Below, piece after piece: positions 1-9,318 of a stretch of 64,000 nucleotides of DNA. The position numbers and the translations under genes were made by a program. The stretch lies in NCBI GenBank assembly GCA_030077755.1, contig JAQJZZ010000012.1, positions 1 to 64,000 on the forward strand, read 5' to 3'. How positions within the stretch are numbered: position 1 is the first letter of the stretch; each line of letters starts with the position of its first letter. The stretch is from Filosporella fistucella. Taxonomy: Eukaryota; Ascomycota; Leotiomycetes; Helotiales. The notes beneath the pieces are model-generated. The model was not told the origin of the DNA and ran no database searches. It saw nothing but the letters and a program-made list of their open reading frames with translations.

Positions 1-29
1 GTGGGTGAAATCAAGAAAGAATAACAAAC

Positions 30-168
30 CAGCAGCATTCAACAACCTAACCGGTCCCCCATCAATAACCTTCCCCTCAGGATTAACCAGAATCAAATCC
101 GAAGCTTTAAGCAAAGGCCACGCTACCCCAAAAGGATTAACCCAGAAACAATCTGTATCAACTGGATC
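30..168 (-). pseudogene. Class II aldolase/adducin-type protein fragment outside the telomere array
   Basis: Read on the minus strand, 168 down to 30 is one open exon-like stretch of about 46 codons with motifs such as DCFWVNPFGVAW, LILVNPEGKVIDGGPV and RLLNAA. These resemble the N-terminal half of fungal class II aldolase/adducin domain proteins, which are zinc-dependent sugar-phosphate aldolases and relatives. A plausible acceptor (CTGATAG...ATATAG) precedes it and a GTTTGT donor follows at 29, so it looks like an internal exon. The upstream part of the gene is replaced by the telomeric array about 40 bp away, and the downstream part runs off the window. It is therefore either a truncated relic or the edge of a gene joined here by an assembly error. 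The family call rests on motif recognition only. Confidence 0.55.
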
Positions 169-211
169 CTATATCCATACTATCAGCATAGGTACTTGTA
201 CATCATCTCAA

Positions 212-307
212 CCCTAACCCTAACCCTAACCCTAACCCTAACCCTAACCCTAACCCTAACCCTAACCCTAACCCTAACCCTAACCCTAACCCTAACCCTA
301 ACCCTAA
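212..307. repeat. Telomeric repeat array, (CCCTAA)16
   Basis: Sixteen perfect, uninterrupted copies of CCCTAA on the plus strand (TTAGGG on the minus). The orientation is that of a left chromosome end, with unique chromosome sequence to the right. The array is not terminal here, because 211 bp of non-telomeric DNA lie to its left. It is only 96 bp long and perfect, which suggests a genuine telomere sequence of recent origin rather than an old degenerate interstitial tract. Confidence 0.97.
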
Positions 308-355
308 GAAGAAACTCCAACAAGCCAAGCCCCAGTAGAGTCTCCGGTTGACCCT

Positions 356-3300
356 CTATGCCTCATCCACCTTGACATAGTATCCCAAATCCACCGGAGT
401 TGCCCCTGCTGCTCGTTCCTCCTCCGGCAATGGTACAACGAAGGGCCCAAATTCCTTGTCGACCAATACGCAAAGTTTTCGATCCTTCACGCAAAGGGTG
501 CATGCCTCGTTCGGAGTGTTGCTGGCTGGTGGATTGAAAGCACGGCTATAACCACGGACTCTGGTATCGGCACATCTCTCAATGGCGGTTCTACCCTTTC
601 TCGTGCACCAAAGAGAACCCTTTTCCTTCTCCCAGAATTCGATCTGCTCCTCCATCTTCTCTACCAAACGAGCGTCGACCTCGGAGATTCGAGTGCCTGT
701 AGCAGCCTCTCCGCCGGTGAGGAAGGTGTATCGTGTTGGATCGACGGTCGAGGTGGGGACTGCTGGTCGATTGCGATTTTCCTCCAAGCTGTTGTACTTC
801 TGAAGAAGTTCCTCGTAAACTCCCTTCTCGATCTTGTCGGCACAAGCAGAATGTTCCGTGGCGAGGCTATCGTATGTAGCTGCACAGTCGTTGTGAGTAT
901 TCTTCAGGTTATCGAATCGTCGTTGAAGGTCCTCGTGAACATCCTTCTCAACCTTGCCTGCGCAAGCATTGTGATCACCTCGCAGATTGTCGAATCGTAG
1001 TTGAAGATCGTTATACTTCTCGGCACAAGTGCTGTGAGTATTCTGCAGATCCTGGAATCGTTCCTCGAGAGTCTTGTAAACACTCCTCTCAACCTTGTCT
1101 GTGTGGGTACTTTGCAGATTGTCGAATCGTTGCTGAAGATTATCGTAAACACTCTTCTCAACCTTCTCTGCACAACCTTGATGTAGTTCAGCGAGGTCAT
1201 CATAGTGTCTTCGAACCTCATTAAACTCAGCACGAGCTGTCACGAGCTGTTCGGTGATGTTGTCGTGCTTCGATGCACAATCCTTATGCTCTTCCTGCAA
1301 TGTAGCCAATTCAGCTGTTCTCTCTTTCAGCAGCTCCTTTTCGATATCTGAGGAATTGACAAAGTTATGATGATAAGTATGCAAATCATCAAGATCCTTC
1401 ACCAACTTATCCTTATCATCTTGAAGCAAATCGATATCTGCACTCAAACCTCGTACTTCTTCAACGTAAGCAGTTTGAAGTGCATCTCTTTCTGCAGCGA
1501 TTCTGCCAGCAACGGTTCTGACATTTCGAATGTGAGATTTCAAATTCTGCCTCTTCTTCTCGGAAGTAACCTTGAGAAGATTGTTAGCATTTGTCAAACT
1601 TACATTATTTTGGACAAGATTGTCGCGTTGAATTGTCAAAGATTGCTTATCCGAAGCAAGATTGTTTCTCTCAGTTAAAAGATCATCTCTCTCATTGGAA
1701 ATGGTGACCTTTTCGATATTGAGAGCATCAATACGACTCTCAAGGTTGCCTTTATCGATATTGAGAGTGCTGATCTGTTGATTCAAGCCACCGATGCGAG
1801 TATTCAGCTCCTGGTTGCCAGTATCGAGGGTATTGATGCGACCCTGAAGTGTTGATCCCTCCTTCTCAAGGTTGCTCTTCTCGATTTTGAGATTGCTGAT
1901 TTGACTGGTCAATTCTTGATTGCGCTTCGTAATGGCGTTTCTCTCGTTGACAATTGAAGTATTCTCCTCCTTGAGAGTGTTGATACTATTATTCAAGTCC
2001 TGGAGACGTGAATCTTTCTCCCCGATGATGTTGTCCTTCTCGATATTGAGATTGGTAATTTGCTGGGCCAATTCATCGTTGCGAGACTTGAGGGTATTGA
2101 GCTTCTCATTCAATCCATCCTTTTCATCATCGAGATTCTCAATTCGACTGCTCAGCTCCTGAATTTTCGTGTTAAGAGAGTCGATTTGAATCTGCAGACC
2201 ATCATTTTCGGTGTCGAGGTTATTGATCTGAACCTGCAGACCATCATTTTCGGTATCGAGGGTATTGATCTGAATCTCCAAACCATCTCTCTCCAAATTG
2301 AGAGCAGTAATCTGATCCTCCAAGATTTGACTATCTCCAGAAAGACGATTGACCTGACGATTCAATACATCTCTCTCGGAAATGACAGTGCGCAATTGAA
2401 TGTTCTTCTCCAACAAATTACCCTTCAATCTGCGATTATCCAATTGCAACTTCTCAGTCAAGGATTCCTTCTTCCAAAGAGTAGATCGAGTCTGCTCCAA
2501 GGTATCATTCAATTGATCCTGTGATTTGAGAGAATTATCCAAATCCTGCTGGGAAGCTACCAATGCAACTTGAGAACTTGTAACCTGGGTTTGATTATTT
2601 GTTGCTGCATTTTGGGCACCTGCAAGTTGGATGATTAATTGTTGACAACGATCCTCGAGGGTTGAAAGGGAGAGATTATATCGTGTTTGCTCTCGTCGAA
2701 GATTGGTGATCTCTGTGGATGTGGTTTGAATTTGATTATTCAATCCAGCAATCTGTGCATCCTTCTGAACGATTGTTGTAGAAAGGGTCTGGATCTGTGT
2801 ATCCTTCTGGGTGATTGCTGTAGAGAGCGACTGAATCTGAGTACTCAAATCGCTAATAGATCCATCCCTCTGGGTGATTATTGTAGAGAGTGACTGAATC
2901 TGTGTATCCTTCTGGCCGATTGTTGAAGAATGCGTCTGAATCTGTGCATTCAAATCGCGAATAGATCCATCCCTCTGGGTGATTTCTGTAGAATGTGTCT
3001 CAATCTGTGCGTTCAAATCGCGAATGGATCCATCCCTCTCGCCGATCGTCGTAGACATCTTCTGAATCTCATTCTTCAAGCCAACAATCTGTACATCCCT
3101 CTGACCAATTGTCGCATTCAGATTCTCAACATCACTCGTGTAACGTCTAATCGTATTCCTCAAGGACTCTTCGTGGCTACGTGACTTCTGAAGGTCCGAA
3201 TATGTTGACAAATAGCCATCCTGAGCGCGTGTGAATAGCAAATCGCTATATTTCGATTCCCTCTGGAGCTTCGTGATCTCTGAATCCCTGGTGATAATTT

Positions 3301-4534
3301 CAGTACGCAATGTACCAATGTCAGTATCGCGTGTGCGCAAAGTTGACTGGAGAGTTTCAATCTCGTTGTCTTTCCTTTCAATCTGAGTGCAGTACGTTCC
3401 TACTTCAGTCTTGCGCAACTCGATTGTATCTTTCAAAGACTTGATGATTGTATCCTTCTGATTCAAGTCCTTCTCATGCTGATCAATCCTGTTCTGCTTC
3501 CATTTGTCATAACTCTTGGATTCCTCTCGCAAAGCCAAAAGTTCATGTGCCCTTTCGCGGTTGGAATCACTCGAAGCGTTGACTTGTTTTTCGAATGCAT
3601 CCCTTTGACTGGTTGTAGTATCCAAGAGCGTCTTGAAATCGTCGGCACGATTCATTTCTATCTCCAATTTGTTGCGAAGCTCAATAATTTCCACATCCTT
3701 CTTCTCAGCCTCAACCTTCAATGGATCGTACAGTTCTCTCAAGTCTTTCTCTGCCTTCTCTGCTTGAGTAGCGGTATTCTTGAGAGTCGATTGAATATTC
3801 TTGATTTCGTTGTATCGATTCGAAAGGGTTGCAAGCTCCTCCTTCAACTCATCAACCTGCTTCTCAAACCCCTTCTGCTTTTCCTCCCAAAGAGACTTTT
3901 GCTGTTGAAATATTTCAATCTCCCTCTTCAACTGATCGATTTCGGCTTGATTGGTGACAACCGGGGGAACTAGACCTGTCTTCAGTTCAGCTTGAATCTT
4001 ATCAAATAGTGATTGGGCTGATGAGCCACTCAGGAGGTTGGAAACTTGATTCAAGAGTCGTTGATTATCTTGAAGTATTCTTGCCATTTCTCCATCAACT
4101 CTGGCAGTGATTTTCCCTAGATCCATTCGAACGTCTGGAATGATACTAGCGACACTCTCAGCAATGCGGTCGCGCTTTGCCTTTCCTCCGTCTGTCATAT
4201 CAAAGATATGCTTATCAAGGACCCTCATATGTGTCTTTGCAGCCTTGAGCAAAGTATTCATCTCCAGAAACTGTGCTTGACGTTTGTCCAGATGGGCTTT
4301 AACGGCCCGAGGGCGCAAATCTCTTTGAGAATCGAATGACTGGCCAGCAGGAAGATCGACATCCTTGAATCTCTGGATGACTTGTTTGAATTCATGTGTT
4401 GCCAAAGTCATCGCGGCAACATACTGGTCCTCTGCTAGCATTGGTTCGCAATCGCGATCAAACGCATCGAAACCTGGGCGGGTTTTTTTCTTCTTCTGCC
4501 CATGGTTATGAGCAGCTTGGAAGACTGGATTCAT
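356..4534 (-). CDS. Subtelomeric 1392-aa heptad-repeat coiled-coil protein with Cys-rich C-terminus
   Basis: A single uninterrupted ORF, the longest of the window, starting at the first ATG after the hairpin cluster at 4585-4722. After a basic start (KKKK near residue 15), almost the whole chain is predicted coiled coil rich in E, K, Q, N and L. Internal repeats are multiples of seven: 14/21-residue units around 490-610 (ITQRDGSIRDLNAQI type), 14-residue units around 740-790 (LDTENDGLQVQI type) and roughly 28-residue units around 1120-1250 (VEKSVYDNLQQRFDNL type, with recurring Cys). The last 90 residues are different: a globular tail with CTLCVKDRKLC and further Cys, then VVPLP, reminiscent of small Cys motifs at the C-termini of fungal orphan proteins. 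There is no ATPase domain, so it is not an SMC protein. The stop codon is 48 bp from the telomeric array. Function unknown; a structural or scaffolding role is inferred from the coiled coil only. Confidence 0.85.
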   Translation of the reverse strand: MNPVFQAAHNHGQKKKKTRPGFDAFDRDCEPMLAEDQYVAAMTLATHEFKQVIQRFKDVDLPAGQSFDSQRDLRPRAVKAHLDKRQAQFLEMNTLLKAAKTHMRVLDKHIFDMTDGGKAKRDRIAESVASIIPDVRMDLGKITARVDGEMARILQDNQRLLNQVSNLLSGSSAQSLFDKIQAELKTGLVPPVVTNQAEIDQLKREIEIFQQQKSLWEEKQKGFEKQVDELKEELATLSNRYNEIKNIQSTLKNTATQAEKAEKDLRELYDPLKVEAEKKDVEIIELRNKLEIEMNRADDFKTLLDTTTSQRDAFEKQVNASSDSNRERAHELLALREESKSYDKWKQNRIDQHEKDLNQKDTIIKSLKDTIELRKTEVGTYCTQIERKDNEIETLQSTLRTRDTDIGTLRTEIITRDSEITKLQRESKYSDLLFTRAQDGYLSTYSDLQKSRSHEESLRNTIRRYTSDVENLNATIGQRDVQIVGLKNEIQKMSTTIGERDGSIRDLNAQIETHSTEITQRDGSIRDLNAQIQTHSSTIGQKDTQIQSLSTIITQRDGSISDLSTQIQSLSTAITQKDTQIQTLSTTIVQKDAQIAGLNNQIQTTSTEITNLRREQTRYNLSLSTLEDRCQQLIIQLAGAQNAATNNQTQVTSSQVALVASQQDLDNSLKSQDQLNDTLEQTRSTLWKKESLTEKLQLDNRRLKGNLLEKNIQLRTVISERDVLNRQVNRLSGDSQILEDQITALNLERDGLEIQINTLDTENDGLQVQINNLDTENDGLQIQIDSLNTKIQELSSRIENLDDEKDGLNEKLNTLKSRNDELAQQITNLNIEKDNIIGEKDSRLQDLNNSINTLKEENTSIVNERNAITKRNQELTSQISNLKIEKSNLEKEGSTLQGRINTLDTGNQELNTRIGGLNQQISTLNIDKGNLESRIDALNIEKVTISNERDDLLTERNNLASDKQSLTIQRDNLVQNNVSLTNANNLLKVTSEKKRQNLKSHIRNVRTVAGRIAAERDALQTAYVEEVRGLSADIDLLQDDKDKLVKDLDDLHTYHHNFVNSSDIEKELLKERTAELATLQEEHKDCASKHDNITEQLVTARAEFNEVRRHYDDLAELHQGCAEKVEKSVYDNLQQRFDNLQSTHTDKVERSVYKTLEERFQDLQNTHSTCAEKYNDLQLRFDNLRGDHNACAGKVEKDVHEDLQRRFDNLKNTHNDCAATYDSLATEHSACADKIEKGVYEELLQKYNSLEENRNRPAVPTSTVDPTRYTFLTGGEAATGTRISEVDARLVEKMEEQIEFWEKEKGSLWCTRKGRTAIERCADTRVRGYSRAFNPPASNTPNEACTLCVKDRKLCVLVDKEFGPFVVPLPEEERAAGATPVDLGYYVKVDEA

Positions 4535-4584
4535 CTTGAATTGATGTTAGTAAAATAACCAACAAAAGGATTTGGTTTTGAATT

Positions 4585-4722
4585 CCTCAGTCAATGAAGC
4601 CTGAGGTGTTTTTCTGTCAATGAAGGCAGAAGAAGGGGGAAGGGGGAAGGGGGAAGGGGGGTTGGTTTTGAACTCCTCGGTCAATGAAGCCTGAGGTATC
4701 TTCTGTCAATGAAGCCAGAAGA
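4585..4722 (-). promoter_or_regulatory. Four invariant-loop hairpins upstream of the coiled-coil gene
   Basis: Two pairs of dyads lie 50-190 bp upstream of the 4534 start. Plus-strand view: stem CCTCAG/CTGAGG at 4585-4606, stem TTCTG/CAGAA at 4612-4631, stem CCTCGG/CTGAGG at 4675-4696 and stem TCTTCTG/CAGAAGA at 4699-4722. Each encloses the 10-nt loop TCAATGAAGC (the second copy ends in G). The pair is duplicated with a spacing of about 90 bp, separated by a purine-rich tract. The same loop occurs upstream of the next two subtelomeric genes. It could act as RNA structure in the 5' leader or as a dyad protein-binding site. Confidence 0.75.
4631..4671. repeat. Purine-rich simple repeat (GGGGGAA)n
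   Basis: A short run of repeated AGGGGGA/GGGGGAA units lies between the two hairpin pairs upstream of the coiled-coil gene. The strand asymmetry is complete: purines on plus, pyrimidines on minus. Confidence 0.85.
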
Positions 4723-7700
4723 AAAATTGGGAGTTGACAAGACGATATGTTGTCGTAAAGAGCTTGAGGATGTGCTTGAAGAGTTGAGAGTATGTTGCAG
4801 TTGTGTGCGGTGCTCCTTTTTGATGTGTTGAGGGGAGTGAGGTGGGAATTGAGGATATACTTTGAGTGCGCGGCACGCTCTAACGCGAACGCACTAACTT
4901 CATTGGGATGGCTAGGTCGAAGGCATTTCGCAATTAATGACACTGAATTTGAGAAGCAATCCTGTTACAAATGAGGGAAGTACATCCCACATTTTATTTG
5001 CTTCTAATGCGATTGACAGATCTGCCCACTCCTTATGTCAAACCTCGATTGCCCAACTGCTTACGGCAAAGATTCCAGCCTTCAACCTTACCACCCCCTC
5101 CTCATCGTCCCAAGGAGTTGGAGCAGGTTCGAACTTTCGACATCGATACACGGCGCAGTTGGCAGAATATCATACAATCTACAACTTCTATGAGCTTTAA
5201 TTGGGATTCTGCGGTCAATTGCACTACCCTGGCGTCGACATCAAGACAACAAGGGAATATTTGAGCCTTGATTTCAATCCTTGATTGATTGAAAGGCGTC
5301 ATGGGCTACCGACAAAAAGTTGGAGGCATCCTCAGACTTCTTCAACCCTAGACTTCCAATGGCGAAGACAAGCTCGTACCGCGAGAATCCCTTCTAAGGC
5401 ATGCAAGGTCGATGATATTACACTCTATGAGATATCATTCTGCCTCGCATAAGTTCAATCGTCCACTTCCTCGAGTACCAGCACATTTGGAGAACTCATT
5501 CTGATGATTCGTTGGATCAAATCGAAAGACTCGTGCCAGTGTTAACTCAAGTACCTGATCCTCCCTCCCATCTAAGAACATCACTGAAATTTCAGCTGCA
5601 GACTCAGCTCTATTCTTTAACCCGTTCTCAAGAAGAACCTGTCCCTCGAGCGAGGCACTACTTTGAATCATCAGGATGGATCCACGTAGGAAACATACGT
5701 CCAAGCTTTCGGTGGGCATAAAGATAGGCAAGAAGAAGTGTACATGTATTACGGGAAATGAAACAGGAGCTGATGGAGGATGCATTTTCGATAAATTAAT
5801 AACATCTTGGAATGGTTTTGCATAATCAAGTTGGAAGCCCGAGGAGGCAATGGAGGATTCTGAGACTATACAGAGTCCAATCATCAAGCATCTGGGCTTG
5901 GGATAATTGATGGATTAATATTCCCACATGTTCTTCTTCCAAATGATCAAACTATTGGCTTCTTCCCATCGCTGTAGAACACTTTTACTGCACCGCGAAC
6001 GAGTTGCCGGTGAATACAAGAGACTTCTCGAGCAGTCATCTCCATCTTCCCATCTTGTGGAAAGCTTGGTCAATGTTTGTCACCCGAACCACATACACTG
6101 AATCAGATTCTTCCTATGTCAACCGCATCCCTACTTTCATAATACCCTGTAGTACGTTCTCGGATGTCCAGGAAATCACCTGTTGGAGCCCTCAAGTTCT
6201 ACTGAATGCGAGTTGCAAAGGATTTAGTCCTGAATGGAGAAGGTATAGTCCAGGATCCGTTCCATGTACGTCAGTACTTTCAGTGCCGCTGTGATTCACC
6301 ATTTTAGTACATTGAGAGGTCTCAATACCACCACCTGCATGTACTTGGCTCTTCCTGATGGCCCTAAAGCCAGAATACCCGGCTGTGTTATCTTTGTTGA
6401 TAGACCAGTTTGCTCTACCCATTACCAGGCCTCGATCCGCCAAATGGAACATAAATGCCATCTTCCAGTTTTGCTGATCTCACGAGGCTGACCATGTATC
6501 CCAATTTGAATGCCAGTCTCTTGTGGCAAGACTGCAGACCGTGGTGACGCTCCGCTGGCCCTCCGGGGGCCACTGCCGTGGGGGCCGTCTGTCGTCGCAA
6601 CTGGCGGTTTCGAAAGGGTGATTAGGGATTCATTTGTTTTAGAGATATCAGATCAGAGCGGGAAGTATAGAAAAGAGGATGGGGTTGATGTGTACTCACA
6701 GAAGGCCAAAATCCTCGCCGAGAATCCATCTTGTCATTACCAGCTGTTTTTACAACTCTCATTCGAACAATTCCGCAATACTATAACCAGGCCGACTCGA
6801 CATCGCGCGTTACACACACGTTTCTGTCGAATTGGCAGATCAGAATAGTATTTGCGTCGACCTACATCGCCCCTGTCGACCGTTGATGATATCTATCACT
6901 CCAAGCTGCCAGGCGCGAGGCACAATTCAATTCAGCCCATGAAACGAAAGGTGACATTTGAATCGCAATTTCACCGCATGCACAATATCTCCGTCGCATA
7001 TCGCTGAAAGCAGAGGTTTACGCTGTATTTCCGCGCACAATTGTTCAGATCTCGTATCCAGATTCCCAGAAATCTGCCAGTGACTACCGCTGCTAGTATT
7101 TTCAGATAAAGAGAATATTTAGATCTGTAACTTCCATATCCCCGCTTCGACTGAACATCCTTCCCTCCACTTGCATGTCCAACAACTGTGCGTCCAATGA
7201 TCGAGGATGGACTCTGCGTAGCAGGATCCCGTGTATATTCTGCAGCCAAATCTCCAAACAATGCCTGTATCTTCCGAGTCCCTCCTGCAGCACCGCGTTC
7301 TTGTTGTCGTTGTGTAGCTTGGCCAGTAAAACAGTAGTGTATCCAACCGCTCATTGACACCGGGTAACCATACGTCAGAGTCAATCTGAATCGAGATCAC
7401 CTTGCACGACTTGGGCTTTCTAGCTCGAGTTGTATTTCGGAAATTGCAGAGCGAGCATATATTGGGGGTGGCTTTTGGTGAAGAAAATGGTCAATCGAGA
7501 TAAGGGAATTGTATTCAGGGTAGGAGGCTTCAATGTTGATAGTTCCATTTCAATGTCGAGGGAAATGAGCTGCATGTCCTGTTAGCCCATTGATCGAAAG
7601 ATGGTACTGCGAGCTTGATAGTATTGATTTGCGGAGCTGTATCACGATCAACCACAATGTTCGGTCCTCATGTCCCCTCCCTCAAATTCTCTCGTATTCC

Positions 7701-9318
7701 GGATAATTCTGCGTGTTATGCTGGCTCAGATATGTCTGCGGCTAGAGAATTTGCTGCTCATTATGAAGTCACTGGCGCAAGCTGAAATTGCCAGCTCATT
7801 GCACGTCCTGTGTTGATGATTCTGCTCGAAGGAAGAGGTTCGTTCGGATGATGTTTGATTGTTCTGCACCAACAATTGCACACATTTGGCTATAAACTTT
7901 CAGGACCGTGTTGTGCTTGCCACGTCAATCAGAGCAGAGAAACCACCTGTGTTTTCTTTGGCAGATAGTGCCAGCTTATTCTCCTCGTTTGCAGGCTTCT
8001 GCCGGTCAAAAATATCACGAATGCAGCCTTCAACTATTCCTGGTGTTACAAGGCTGGTCATTTCTTGATCCGACTCGAGTACCAGTCTGACACGACAGAA
8101 CTGGAATACATGGATGATCTGGCTCCCTTGGCAGCCCAGGTAAGCCTCTGCTGCAAAAGTTTTAAAAGGGTTTGAGGTCGGAGTGCAATTCGAAGATCTC
8201 GTCGCAGCAGGCGGATTCAAGAGAATCGATCAGAGTATCTTATTTGTCTGTTATATCAGATCAGCCGAAAACAGCATGGAGAATATTGAGATTGATGGAC
8301 ATCTACCAGGAATATACTAGGCAAAGAGATGGGGATTGAGTTTGCTGCATACCCTGTTGATGTTAGAGCCAGGAATATCCTTCGTCTTCACGATGTTTCA
8401 TGGAATCTTCAATTCCGACCCTTTCATAAGCCAGCAAGTCAGACTAGATATCGTCGGCTGCAGTGTAGTTCCTTCAAGTCTCTGGATATCATACAGGGCT
8501 TCCTATTTCGACCAACATCGCCACTTCCAACACAACGGCTCCCTCGAATCTACCCATACTCCATTGAGGGACTGCTGGCGAGTTGAGCATCTACTCTCGC
8601 GGGCTGGAAGATTGCCAGCTCGTTGGAAGTCCTCTGAATGTCGTGCTGAACTGGGAGAAATTGTGGAGTGATGCTGTTTGATTGTGGGTCAATCCCAGAC
8701 GTTAGGCCACAGACGTTAGGCCACTGTGCTTGGTCAGAAAGCTGCTCGAGTTGAAAGTAAAGTTGCATCATCCTTCGAATCCGGTCAACAGGTCTTGATG
8801 ATCTGGCAAATCTTATCGTACACTAGCAATCAACCATCGATACTGGCTAGTACCATGGCAACATCTCGCAGTTCGTTCTGGTCGAGGGACGAGAATGTAC
8901 CCTTCAAAATGTAGGTGGCCGTCTCCTTCAAACATCACCTCGGTGTGGTTCATCGCAGATTTCCAGGCTGGAAAAGCCTAGCATGGCGAAACAAAGCGAA
9001 TCCGATGTTGGGGAAATTGACGTCAATGCCTGGACCAGGAAAGCTTAAATCAACTTCACTTGCCAGCCACACAAGTACCACACTCGGCAGAATCACATTT
9101 CATTGATCGACCATATTTAGACGGAAGAAGCTTTCATTGTGATGTTTGAAGAGCTGTCTGATCTGACCAGCCAACTAAACCCAGGTCCCATTTCCTGATC
9201 TCCATCCTCCATTTCATCACTTCCAACTTGATCCAATCCATTGTCCTAACTATCTCTCCAGTTCCAGTTCCAAATTAATCCCCGAAGCCAATCCCAGACC
9301 ATCCTACCGAGACCTAGT
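4723..9318. other. Subtelomeric spacer without a supported gene
   Basis: About 4.6 kb with only short overlapping ORFs (the longest is 150 codons at 5435-5887, minus) that show no recognisable motif, repeat or splice structure. A direct 14-bp repeat (CAGACGTTAGGCCA twice) lies near 8698-8725. Two loosely similar stretches around 7780 and 8605 share ATTGCCAGCTC and a downstream TGTTTGATTGT, which suggests an old segmental duplication that has decayed. No tRNA, rRNA or transposon ends were seen. Confidence 0.6.

Noticed and set aside
5435..5887. 150-codon ORF on the minus strand
   Set aside because: No recognisable motif, composition unlike the real genes here, no splice partners and no upstream hairpin; best explained as chance in the spacer.
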